DNA of 64,000 nt, taken from contig NC_083397.1 in assembly GCF_030864355.1 (NCBI RefSeq), positions 1 through 64,000 on the forward strand. Reading direction: 5' to 3'. Shown here one piece after another: positions 43,945 to 54,026 of the stretch. A program made the position numbers and the translations under genes. This DNA is from Cutaneotrichosporon cavernicola (Eukaryota > Basidiomycota > Tremellomycetes > Trichosporonales > Trichosporonaceae). How positions within the stretch are numbered: the first letter of the stretch is position 1; each line of letters opens with the position of its first letter. The notes beneath the pieces were generated by a model. It ran no database searches. It worked only from the letters and a program-made list of their open reading frames with translations, and was not told where the DNA came from.

Positions 43945-44433
43945 GCGGAACGTGTGAAAGGAGGATGGTGACGAGGGCGCAGGTCGAGTGAGGCGTCATG
44001 AGTGAGGGTGGAGACGTGTGATAGTACTTGTATCGCGAGAGGACCTGTTTCCTTGTGAAACTAGGTTCAAATGCAATTCAGAAGTTCCATTATGTACTCG
44101 ATGTGCAGCTGGGAATCCCAAGGCCAGAAGTGACTCGTGTGATAGCAGGGCACGGTGCATGCCGCTTCTCTTCCCTCCAGTTAATTGTTGGAAACTGCCC
44201 GTTGATCCGTTGAGTTGGTGGCAGAAGTGCAACCAGCCAGGAGTTTTGCTCCCGCACCTCCACTTCTCGGCTTCGTCCCTATCGCACAGGCCGCCGTCTA
44301 TCTGGTATATCTACATAGCCCGCAACACCGCTCTATGCATCTACACATCACTCCTCCACACGGGCTACCGCAGAGCCTACATTCTTGCGTCCCGGAGGGC
44401 CTCCAGCTACAATCCAACAGTCATCAGCAACAT
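43945..44433. other. Intergenic, nothing recognised
   Basis: 3' flank of the P450 gene up to the tRNA-Asp gene. Confidence 0.5.
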
Positions 44434-44514
44434 CTCTGATCGTATAGTGGCTAGTATGCTCGCTTGTCATCTCCAATGACCGCGGGAGACCGGAGTTCAA
44501 TTCTCCGTCAGAGA
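44434..44514 (+). tRNA. tRNA-Asp (GTC) with short intron
   Basis: Acceptor stem CTCTGAT/GTCAGAG, D arm CGTATAGTGGCTAGTATG, anticodon stem CTCGC/GCGGG, T arm CGGAG-TTCAATT-CTCCG. The anticodon loop holds GTC and an extra insert of about 9-10 nt (within ATCTCCAATGAC), read as the intron. Internal A and B boxes are visible. Confidence 0.85.
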
Positions 44515-44650
44515 GGCTGGTGCGGACAGCACCTCTTTTGCGAGTTGCGGTGGTGTAGTTGTGGGGTGGGTGATTTTTGGCCTGGAACACCCCCCACCAT
44601 CGGTTGCCGCTGCGCAGGAATCGGCGTCTCGATCACCCAGCAACACCCAG

Positions 44651-46680
44651 TCACTGTTCCACCTGGCCATACGCCCCCGTATTCTGGTTCGCTTCGAGGG
44701 CACCGCCCCAAATGCGGCACACCTCCCCACAGTCAATGAGGAGGTTCACACTAGGTCCTGTGCCGACCAGACTAGAGCCCTGGAGCGCGACCTGCCCGTC
44801 CACGACTGGCGTCAACTTGTCCTCTTATTCCGCCTGCGTTGTCCTCGCCACTATGTCTCCTTCCCTACTCACTCATTATGGCGACGTGTGCCACGCGTTC
44901 AGGCCGGGGCGCGCTTTGGTCGCGTCCGGTGTACCACGCAATCCGTAACCGTTCGCCGCCCACGGCCTGCAACATGAGCCTGGCCGCCTCGGCTGTGTTG
45001 GCAAAGTACATCTCATCCTCCGCGTGCGCGTGGTCGAGGTGCAGCGTGACGTAGATCTCCACTTGTACTCCTCGGCGGATGGCCTCGAGGATTGCTTCGA
45101 CCGCAGGCTTGTACCTAAAACTTGGCACTTGGCTAAGGTTAGCTCGGACCTGATCGCCGCTCACATGAAGATGGTCCGCTCGGCGAACCTGGCCGCTGCG
45201 AGGAGAGCCTGAGTTAACGGATCTGTCTCGTTGGTCGTGTGTGTGCGGTTCACGACAGCCATCGGCACTGGGTCGTGAGGTGGCAGAAGGACCACCGGCT
45301 TGAATGCCTGGCCGCGACGCACATCCGTCGCTTCCACGGGTATGCCAGTGTCTGGAGTGAGTAGGTACAGACTAACAACCTACTCAGATGCCGGTTCAGA
45401 GCAGCTGGGTCACTGAGTACATTGACGTGCTCTGCCTCGGCAGCGGCACTAACGTCGTAGGTCCGATCCCAGTTCGTCTCATTGGGCTGGGGTCCATGTA
45501 TCCCAGGGCCAGGCATCTCGTTGGTGAGTTTCGGTACTGATCGCACGCCTCTTCCTGCCAGGTTTGGCGCGGGCCATCTGTACTGCCCCGCCTCACCAAT
45601 GGTAGGGTACTGCGGAGGGTAGCGAAGGAGGGGTAGATCGGGAACCATGGGCCCCCACCATGCGAGGAGCGCGGTATCGTATAACGACTGCACGATTGGG
45701 CCTTCGTACTGAGCCTGAGGGTCAGAAGGGTCAAAAACCAGATTCACCATCATTTCAAGACCTGATCCATCGTGGATGGCAGCGGTCGTGAGCACGGCAA
45801 TCTGCCGGTCGATAACGGCAACGCAGGCACAAGGGCCTCGACGGACTTGCAAGTTGACACCGGGCAGTTCGGCAGAGGCGGGCAGCGCAAACGCACCCAA
45901 CTCGGAAACGACGATATCCCGATTCGTCGGCGCACCAATCATGACCTTGACCACCACTGGCGCGCAACGGGCTGCAACAACCCGCCGCGACAGCTCGCGG
46001 AGAGCGTCCGCAAGGACCCGCGCAGCGCCCCCCTCCCACCGTGGGGAGGATAGGAGGATCTCGACACTCGCGCTGACGACCAGGTCAGCGATATGGTGGG
46101 TGATGTCTGGCACGACCGAGATGATAGAGACGGGCACGATGCCGCTCGACCCAAGGAGGGGAGGTGAAACTGCGCCGCGGAGCGGGTCGTCGGTGAGAGT
46201 GAGAAGCACCTCGGCATAGATGTTGAGGAACAGGGGCGAGGGGGGAGGGCCGTGCCAGTCACCACACATGGCTACCTCGTCTGTTTGTTCACGCGAGAGA
46301 CGCATCCCAGGCTTGGGAGGTGGGACTGGGGCGGGTTCGGCCTCAGTCGCAATTGTCTTCTTCCGGTGAAGTTTGTGAAGGACCTTGTCGATGCCGACGC
46401 GAGGTGACTGGCCCGGGTGCTCCTCGTGGTACTCCCTGCTCTCGCTCAGCTTCACGAGCGGAGCAAGCCGTGCAGCCGCGGTAGCCACAGGCGTTCCGGG
46501 AGGCAGAGCGGCGAGCTGTCGAGTAACGACGGCATGTGAGCTCCGCACAAGGGAGAACACGCGGGGAGGGAGGAACGACGACGCGCCGTGGTTGTGGTCC
46601 CAGCCCACACCTTGGACGGGGATGAGCTCGTCGAGGGACTCGGCCTCGCGAAACATGGTTGAGGGTGCCGACCCGGACAT
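44651..46680 (-). CDS. Phospholipase-D-fold protein lacking HKD residues, 638 aa
   Basis: Four exons: 46680-45384, 45351-45165, 45132-44873 and 44823-44651; introns 32, 32 and 49 nt. It resembles fungal two-domain PLD-like proteins: LFLNIYAEVLLTLTDDPL, EILLSSPRWEGG, LEMMVNLVF, EGPIVQSLYDTALLAWWG, then TIFIQVPSFRYKPAVEAIL, VDGQVALQGS, VNLLIDCGEV and EANQNTGAYG. The HxKxxxxD of repeat one reads C-A-C-V-A-V-I-D, so both His and Lys are lost. In repeat two the His-Lys spacing is broken and the usual GSGNxDTQSW segment appears partly deleted. Either a catalytically dead paralogue or a decaying gene. Its 3' end lies about 140 bp from a tRNA-Asp gene. Confidence 0.72.
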
Positions 46681-47963
46681 GATTGTTGACCGTTGAGCAG
46701 AATGAGTGGAGATATGAAACGAGAAACGTGTCGGGGTAGGTCAGACGTGAATGGTTTCGACCGAGATGATGTCATTCAAGTACGACGCGTCGCACCGACG
46801 TGCCGCAACGGATTCCAAGGCCAAGAATAGCGTCTCCTGCCATAAATTCAGACCACCCGGTCCTTGATATACAATACTCGGATACGCCGCGGAGAGCGGG
46901 ACAAAAGTTCATCCTCGGCTGAGTAGTCTGTGCGACATCCGACGCAGACCGAAGGAGGGGGAATGACACGGGCCACATTCCAAGGACGAGAGGGCGGTCA
47001 TTAGATGACGAGTTCTGCAGACACAAGGACAAGTGCCCAGCACAACATTGACGCCAAGGAATGCCATCTCGAAAAGGCAAGACGAGGACATGAAGGCGTA
47101 CAGTAAATGGGACAGCCGGATATCCCGAAGCGTCTGTGCCACGCCGTCATGTCATGATGGCATTATCTATGCCGCCTCTCTAGTCGACATCGGCGACACG
47201 CAAATGCCGCGGACGTCGTTCAATACCGTAGTCGGACCGCCGAGAGCAGGTGGGCAGTGAGCAACACTCACTTGGATGAGAAATGCAGCTTCCCCACCCT
47301 CTCCAAAGGCTTGGCCGGGGTGTCGTCAAGCGAGCTGGTGATCGATCGCTCCCGGCTCTGCAAACGAATAAGTGGAATGTGTTGGTGGGATTCCCGACAA
47401 GTCGTGTAGCCAACCTCGGCTGTCAGGAGCCAAGGCAATGACAGGTGATGACACACGGTCAAATGTTGACAGCCACGGCAATTCAACTTGAGAGAGACGG
47501 TTACTACCTCCACCCTTGCACGACCGCCACGTGACAAGTCGATCATCCATGCGATCATCCACAAGCTCAGGATAACAGTTTACCCAAAGCTAAAGCTGGC
47601 AGGGTGCTCGAATCGAGCCAGGCACCAGGTTACAATTTTGACCACGGTCAAGTCCGTTTTGGCCGGCCACGTCTCTCTTCAATGAGGCCAGCACGGCTGC
47701 CCACTTGCACCTCGATGTGACTGGCGGACCCTGGCGGACGCCTCCCCCACCACTCCGGCAACTCCACGGGGGACCCATGGGCCGCGACGCCATTCAGGAT
47801 TCACAGTTCGGCCACGGAGCAAAGATTACGGTAGTAGCCAACAACGCGGCAAGCTCACCCAGGAACGTCCGGAGTTATCAAGATCCGACGCCGATGCCGC
47901 GCAAAAGTCCGGAGCATACAAAAGGAGATGTAGAAAGAAGTGACAACCACACATCCTCCAGCC
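46681..47963. other. Intergenic, nothing recognised
   Basis: 1283 bp between divergent genes. Short frames only, none with protein-like character. Confidence 0.5.
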
Positions 47964-49063
47964 ATGACCAAACACCACAACAAAGATATCGTCGAGGACA
48001 TTGACGAAAAGCCGGCGGAGACACCGTCCAACAATCACCTCAGCAAGGATGAGACAATTACCGCTGTCCTCGAGGTCAATGGCTACGGTCGCGAGAGCCG
48101 TCGCGGCAGCCGCCGCTTCAGCCGCCGCTTCAGCGAGCCCGATTTCGCAAACGACATTGAACGTGTTCGATACATTTCTGAATTGACCGAGGAGGGCGAG
48201 AAAAAGTTCAACCGCCTCACATGGAAGCAACTGGTCATCATCTTGATCGTCTGTGCTGTCGCTCTCGGCACTCTGTCGATGCCACTGTGAGTCGCTTTCT
48301 TGAATCCTGCTGACATTAGCGTTTTTGCCATGCTTGGCATGATCGGCGGGACCATTCTCACTGTTGGCATGGGCGTAAGTCACACATCAACAATCAACTG
48401 ACAAATCAGTGTCTTGCCGTACTCACGTCCTATTATATCGGACAAGTAAAGCTCAAATTTCCTCAAGTTATCCACTACTCGGATGTTGGGAGGCTTCTGC
48501 TCCCAGGCCGTGCGGGAGAGATCCTCACCAAGATCTTGCAGTTCATCTTCGTGTTCTTTGTTATGCTGGGTGTGGCTGCCCACTTCCTGACAGGTTGGTA
48601 CTTTCATTTTTATTCTACCCGCTAACTTGACAGGCAAGCAGGCTTTCACGACAATCGTTGGAGACAAGAGCATCTGCCAGCTTGTGTGGAGCGTCATCAC
48701 TCTGGTTCTCCTTTTCATCTGCTCGCTCCCGCCCTCTTTCTCCGAGATGGCCATCCTGGGCTATATCGACTTTGCTTCCATCATGACGGCCGTGCTCGTG
48801 ACCCTCATCGCCACCGGTATCAGCGCTCACAAGGTCAACTGGGAGACGGGTTGGAGCGCCTACCCGCCTGAAGGCCTTAGCTTTAGCTACGGCATGATCG
48901 CGGCTTCCAACGTCCTCTTTGCGTACGCTTTCAGCATCTGCCAGTTCTCGTGAGTATTCCAAAAGTGTTTGACAAGTTTGCTGATAGCAGCTTCATGGAG
49001 GAGATGGCCGAGCCCAGCGATTTCCCCAAGGCGATCGTGGTCCTTGGCGGCGCAATGATTTAG
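47964..49063 (+). pseudogene. Amino-acid permease (AAAP/Avt family), truncated at about 316 aa
   Basis: Five exons: 47964-48286, 48320-48374, 48410-48593, 48634-48949 and 48991-49063; introns 33-41 nt with good signals. The polar N-tail (SRRGSRRFSRRFSEPDF) precedes membrane spans: LVIILIVCAVALGTLSMPLVF, MLGMIGGTILTVGMG, LQFIFVFFVMLGVAAHFL, VWSVITLVLLFICSLP, and a further two. The family core FMEEMAEPSDFPKAIVVLGG is reached. Then the frame ends MI-stop where homologues continue with several more helices. No continuation was found downstream. The gene is therefore cut off in mid-domain, by a nonsense change or a breakpoint, and is probably non-functional. Confidence 0.7.
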
Positions 49064-49580
49064 AACCTTTCGAACTAGTCCATGGCCAGGCCTCTGAGCG
49101 TCGGCGTCGGAGCTCAGGTTCAGGCCCGCGGGCACCGAGCTTGACGTCTGTTATATATGCACCAAAAAAGTCCGCAACGGGCAGCAAGAGACTGGCATTC
49201 GTTCTCGGATGAGGGCGGGACATGTCCCGTATGTAGATCTTGGGTCCAAGTCCGCGGGCAGCCGTGAACGAGACCTGAACATCCACGCGGATCCACGCGG
49301 GTATGAGCTAGCATGCTTCGGATATCGCCCAGCTGCCGACATGTGTGGTATCTGAATCACGTCCTGGACGCACTTACCATTGCTCTTGGGTCACCAGTCT
49401 GTGCCGGGGTTCGCATCATGGGACGTGCTGGCCCACCACCTGGTTAGCACCGACTCCTGTGCCAACTACTGTCCTCGGTAAGACCAAGTTAGCTGCAAGG
49501 GTACCGAAGAGGGCCGCTTGGTCAATGTGAATGGGTGGTGGAGTCATTCAAGGGACATAAAGCAAGTCAAAAAAGAATCT
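49064..49580. other. Intergenic, nothing recognised
   Basis: Sequence downstream of the truncated permease, up to the tRNA-Glu gene. No permease remnant was found. Confidence 0.5.
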
Positions 49581-49678
49581 TCCCCGCCAGGGAGTTGAAC
49601 CCTGCTCTTTCGCGGTTACGCCTTTTCAGGCAACTCTCTAATGAGAGGCGAATATACTAACCGATATACTAGCGAGGA
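49581..49678 (-). tRNA. tRNA-Glu (CTC) with about 26-nt intron
   Basis: Minus strand, 98 nt. Acceptor stem TCCTCGC/GCGGGGA, D arm TAGTATATCGGTTAGTATA, anticodon stem TTCGC/GCGAA, T arm CAGGG-TTCAACT-CCCTG. The anticodon CTC lies in loop CTCTCA, followed by an intron that can itself form a short hairpin (GCCTGAAAAGGC). Total minus intron is about 72 nt, as expected. Confidence 0.87.
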
Positions 49679-49949
49679 TTGATATTTGGGGAATTTAATG
49701 TCAGCCTATGTTCGATTCAATATCCGAGCCAGTCCGAACTGTGCTTTTGGACCACGTACAATTGTAATGGTGCACGTTGGGAAGAGTTATGGCCGCGTCC
49801 TTCTCCACATCGACCACGGATGGCCTGAAGGCAAGAAGGGCATGATTGCACCGGTTGTGTCTGCGTGGTAGTTTAGAACCCAACATTTCAGGACTCTGCC
49901 TCAAATCTCTTTCGCTTATCTTTGCGTCCGCTAGTACCTACCATCCACC

Positions 49950-50918
49950 ATGAGCCGCCTCGATGCTCAAGCGTTTCCGCATATCTGGGAGTTAATCGAG
50001 TCGTACGCCTCCCACAAGCTGCTCCTGCGTCTCCGTCTCGTTTACCGGGCAAGTTGTGTCAAGGCAACAAGAGCTCTCTTCTCTCATGTCGAGATCCGCG
50101 CGCAATCCAGGACGACGGAGGGAAACCCCGCGTTCGCCTTCTCGTTCGGCGATGGTCCTCTCCCACTCCAACCGTCCAGAATGATGGGACCAGTCGACTT
50201 GCCAGAGCACACGGGTTGGGAGGATACGCGGGTGCTGGATGTGCGCGTCAACATCCACGACGTCCAGCCGTATCTAATTGGACTCGAAGTCGTGCGCCGC
50301 TATCCAGGTGTTTGTCTGGCTCCCCCGGCGTTCACGTACGTGGATGTAATCCGCGCTCCATTCGTCGGACGAGCACGTGTGCACCCAACAGGCTACTTGA
50401 CAGAGCGGCACGTGTTCGTGGTCCTCTACGATGTGGCTGCGCCCACCGACCCCACGGTTCACTTGACGTTTCCCCAGGCGCCAGCCGGAGAGGACGCCGT
50501 CTTCGTGTTCCGGTCGAGTGTGCTCGCAGAGCCCACACCATCTCGAATGCCAAGATCAGAACAGGCGGAAACGTTCCTGAGGACCATATTCTGCTTTGTC
50601 GCCCAGAGCTCGCATGCATCGTACACCCTAGTCGGCCTGGAAAACGTTCCCCCCTTCACCCTTGCTCTGGAGCTTGGGCTGGACCCAGACGACACAGTCC
50701 ATCGTGCGGAAGTGCGACCCGAAAGTTGGGCCGCGTTCGTCGCTGACCATGTTGTGCGTCACATCCACGCTCTGGGCCCTCATCAAGACATCACCATGGA
50801 GCACATCAGGTTGCTCACCATGCGCGGTTTCCGCACTGAAGTTGGAGACGAGGCATGGTTCCGTGAGACAATGATGGACGTCGACTTGGCTCATCTTCAA
50901 GGTTCTGTGGTACTTTGA
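49950..50918 (+). CDS. F-box-like paralogous family member A, 322 aa
   Basis: Single exon from ATG 49950. The N-terminus (FPHIWELIESYASHKLLLRLRLVYRASC) has the helix pattern of an F-box-like motif. A central beta-rich part contains TRVLDVRVNIHDVQ and RHVFVVLYD, and the C-terminus carries the motif MRGFRTEVGDEAWFRE. The same order recurs in the genes at 51164 and 54027, so this is a local family. Partner or substrate is unknown; a substrate-receptor role in an SCF ubiquitin ligase is inference from the F-box-like start. The frame has no intron signal, unlike most genes here. Confidence 0.65.
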   Translation: MSRLDAQAFPHIWELIESYASHKLLLRLRLVYRASCVKATRALFSHVEIRAQSRTTEGNPAFAFSFGDGPLPLQPSRMMGPVDLPEHTGWEDTRVLDVRVNIHDVQPYLIGLEVVRRYPGVCLAPPAFTYVDVIRAPFVGRARVHPTGYLTERHVFVVLYDVAAPTDPTVHLTFPQAPAGEDAVFVFRSSVLAEPTPSRMPRSEQAETFLRTIFCFVAQSSHASYTLVGLENVPPFTLALELGLDPDDTVHRAEVRPESWAAFVADHVVRHIHALGPHQDITMEHIRLLTMRGFRTEVGDEAWFRETMMDVDLAHLQGSVVL

Positions 50919-51163
50919 GTAGCCAGAACCATGGTAGTGCGCCAAACCGCATGTATCCTTGTTCCAGCTTGCCCGCGACCGTTGGTATGCATCATCGATC
51001 TCCCTCGATGAAACACGGGAACACAAGACGAGAATGGAGGGTGCGTCGGAGTGGGGCAGAGATTATCAGCATGTGGAACAAACAAGGAGACCGGTTACAG
51101 GTCAACCGTTCTGCACCTTGCTTCCCACTCTCCACATCTTAGACTCAACCCACACGCTATTCA

Positions 51164-52273
51164 ATGTCCCCCATGAGTTCAATCTGCCTCGACTCCCAAG
51201 TTTATCCCCACCTATGGGACCGCGTGCGCTCCTACGCGCCGCCAGAGCTTCTTCTCCGCCTAAGGCTTGTCGATCGCGAATCCTCGGCGAAGGCGACGCG
51301 CGCCCTGTTCGACCATGTGGTCATCACCCGTGCCACTGGGCTCGACATGCGCTCGGCGCGGGGGTGTCGCCTCCCTGTCCCACGGCTCGATGAATCCCAC
51401 AAGAACGCATACCTTCCTAAGCTGCCGCCTGGACCTTGGGAGCACACCCGCGTGCTTGACTTTGAGGCATGTGTGCGAGGACTCGACGACCAGCCGCTAC
51501 CTGACCTCAAGTACGTGCGCCGGCGCGTTTGGAGCGAGGACGCGCTCCCTGCCCCTATTTTCGTCGACATACTCCGTCTACCTGCAAACCCTGGGGAGGA
51601 CGCGTACATGGACAACGTGAGCGAGAGCACAAAGCGGCACGTCGTCGTTGTGCTTTACGACCCCGAAGCGGAGGGAATCGAATCGGATAACATCATGAAC
51701 GTCGACATGCTCCAAGAGAGTGTACATGGTGTGTTCGTGTTCCGTGCGTGTAAGCCAGAAAAAGATGGGAGAGCAGGCACCGAGCATGAGGCCGAGCCGG
51801 TCGGAGGCAAGCTGGGCAATGACGGCGATGACACGGATGACGACCTGGAGGGCGAGGCGAGCGGTATCGGCGCCGACACCGCAAGTGATGCCAGCGACCT
51901 GAATGACACTCCCGACGCGGACAACGCACACCGCACGTTCCTGAACAACTTCCTATGGTGCGCGGCGCAGCGTATCCACAACGAGTACACATTCGTCGGC
52001 CTCGAGTCGGTTCCAACACACATCCTGGCAAAGGAGTTCAAGCGCGACCTGGCTGAGGTTACTGCGCGCGAAGCTGAGCCAGAGTGGGCCGCATACCTCG
52101 CAGACGCAGTACTCGAGGGGATCCGCGCGATTCCCCGCGACCCCGGGTGGGAGGAAGAGGAGGTCGACGAGCGGGACGTCGCCCAAGTCGTCAAGGTTCT
52201 AACGATGGACGCATTCCGGGAGCAAGTGGGAAACGAGGCGTGGATGCTGGAGACGTTTGTGGACCTGGAGTAG
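51164..52273 (+). CDS. F-box-like paralogous family member B, 369 aa
   Basis: Single exon from ATG 51164, 245 bp downstream of member A in the same orientation. The N-terminus YPHLWDRVRSYAPPELLLRL closely parallels member A, as do LRLVDRESSAKATRALFDHV, TRVLDFEACVRGLDD and RHVVVVLYDPEA. The C-terminal motif is MDAFREQVGNEAWMLE. An acidic insert (about residues 215-255, DDTDDDLEGEASG) is absent from member A. Tandem duplication followed by strong divergence is the likely origin. Confidence 0.7.
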   Translation: MSPMSSICLDSQVYPHLWDRVRSYAPPELLLRLRLVDRESSAKATRALFDHVVITRATGLDMRSARGCRLPVPRLDESHKNAYLPKLPPGPWEHTRVLDFEACVRGLDDQPLPDLKYVRRRVWSEDALPAPIFVDILRLPANPGEDAYMDNVSESTKRHVVVVLYDPEAEGIESDNIMNVDMLQESVHGVFVFRACKPEKDGRAGTEHEAEPVGGKLGNDGDDTDDDLEGEASGIGADTASDASDLNDTPDADNAHRTFLNNFLWCAAQRIHNEYTFVGLESVPTHILAKEFKRDLAEVTAREAEPEWAAYLADAVLEGIRAIPRDPGWEEEEVDERDVAQVVKVLTMDAFREQVGNEAWMLETFVDLE

Positions 52274-52683
52274 CTCAGAGGCCCGGAGAATACATAGTAC
52301 ATATGCGCAGGCCATGGTCAACTGGGTTGAGGCGGGGCGGGAGACGGCGTCGGACACATCCGCTTTCCGCACCTGCGGTGTCCAAACGGATCTACGTTGA
52401 GGATACAGTAGTATTGCCGCCACATTCTAATCAAACTACTGTACATTAGCATTCATTCAAATTGTATATTCCGGATTAAATAGTACGATACTGGGTGGGC
52501 AGCGGGTGAAGCAAGGGGATTTAGCCGGTACGTCATCTTGGTTCATCCGTCTCCCCTTGGTCTCGATGGTGACTGACGCTATCCTGTCAACGTACAGGAC
52601 CAAGTTGTTTAAAAGAGCACGCGGGCCTCTTTCTGTCTTTCTACTCTCTCTCCTAAACACTCTCACTCACTCTATCTCACAAT
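52274..52683. promoter_or_regulatory. Promoter region of the SDR gene
   Basis: 410 bp. A C/T-rich leader (TTTCTGTCTTTCTACTCTCT and following, about 52630-52680) directly precedes the ATG. No other motif was recognised. Confidence 0.4.
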
Positions 52684-53557
52684 ATGGTCAACCTCCAGGG
52701 CAAGCGCGCACTCATCACCGGCGGGACACGCGGCGTCGGTGCTCTCGTGGCCAGCCTTCTCGCTCAGCGCGGGGTCCGTCTTGCACTCAACTACGCGAGC
52801 AACAAGGAGCGCGCTGAGGGCACCCTCAAGAACCTCGCAGGTGACGGACACGCGGTCGTGCAGGGTGACGCGTTCACTCGTGAGGGAATCGCCGACATTG
52901 TCAAGGGCGCCAAGGAGGCCCTTGGCGGTATCGACATTGTCGTGTCCAACGCTGGGTGGACTGCCTTTTCCCCCAACTTTAACGACATTGGTGAGTCTCA
53001 TGCATCCGCGTGGTGCTTGTTTCATACACTCAGTAGCTCACACCAGACGCTATCTCGGACGCCGACTGGCTGCAGTGCTACAACGCCAACGTGATGTCTC
53101 ATTTGTGGCTCATGCAGGCCGTGCAGGCCGAGCTCAAGGCGAACAACGGCAGCTTTGTCGTCTCGGCGTCGGCGGCGGGTCTCAAGCCATCCGGTTCCTC
53201 TATGGTATGTCCGCGTCGTGGCTGCGTGCTCACCCAAGGCATACTCGGTCTCAAAGGCCGCCACCATCCACCTCACAAAGTCGCTCGCCGTGGCGTCCGC
53301 ACCAGAAGTGCGCGTCAATGCTGTTGCGGCCGGCCTCATGCTCACCGAGTGGAGCCAGGGCTTCACAGAGGAGAAGCTCAAAAAGGTCCGCGAGCGCAAC
53401 GTCCTCAAGAAGATCACGGACATTGAGGATGTCGCGATGCAGTACGTTTCGCTTATCGAGAACGGGTCTATGACTGTGAGTATTGTCTGCGCGGAGGGAG
53501 CAGAGAAGCAAGGCTGACTCCCAGGGTCAGGTTATCCAGGTCAACTCGTCCATGTAG
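52684..53557 (+). CDS. Short-chain dehydrogenase/reductase, 244 aa
   Basis: Four exons: 52684-52990, 53047-53204, 53239-53475 and 53525-53557; introns 56, 34 and 49 nt. Classical SDR: cofactor motif TGGTRGVG at residue 13, SNAG at about 89, catalytic Ser in VVSASAAG and the YSVSK motif (Tyr/Lys). It ends GQVIQVNSSM. Length and motif spacing fit 3-oxoacyl-[acyl-carrier protein] reductase-like members. The substrate and cofactor (NADPH favoured by the Arg after TGG-T) are inferred. No linked pathway genes. Confidence 0.9.
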
Positions 53558-54026
53558 TTGTATGTCAGTGTTGTCTGGTTTGTGTCACACGTGGCAGAGG
53601 ATGGTGTGTTTCCTGGATAGCTGACGGAAACAGCGACTAATAGGGCCCTAACGAGAGGATCTGACGCAGCACGGCAGTGCTCCCTAGGATTCTTAGCAGC
53701 ATTGGGTGCACCATCTTACGAAGAGATGGGGCTCTGACCCGCCTCAAGTACCGACTCATGCACCACTCGGCGGCGGCAGCGCAAAACGATCTCTAGCATG
53801 ACCACGGCCGGCAGTCGGACTCCTGATGCACTGCCAGGTGGTGCTGCGCCGCTGCGTTGGGGGAAGAAGATCACAGCAAGGTATTTCCCACCCGACTCTC
53901 CGTGGGCCCTTCGCTCTGACCTCAGCGCAAGGGCACCAAGTTCGAGTCGCTACAGTGCGGTACATCCAGTCAATATTTGGTCTCCATGCGTCAAATGCCG
54001 GGATCCTGCAAATGGCACTACTCCTG
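53558..54026. other. Intergenic, nothing recognised
   Basis: 469 bp between convergent genes. No coding pattern. Confidence 0.5.

Noticed and set aside
44018..44479. 153-codon open frame
   Set aside because: It overlaps the tRNA-Asp gene and has no protein character.
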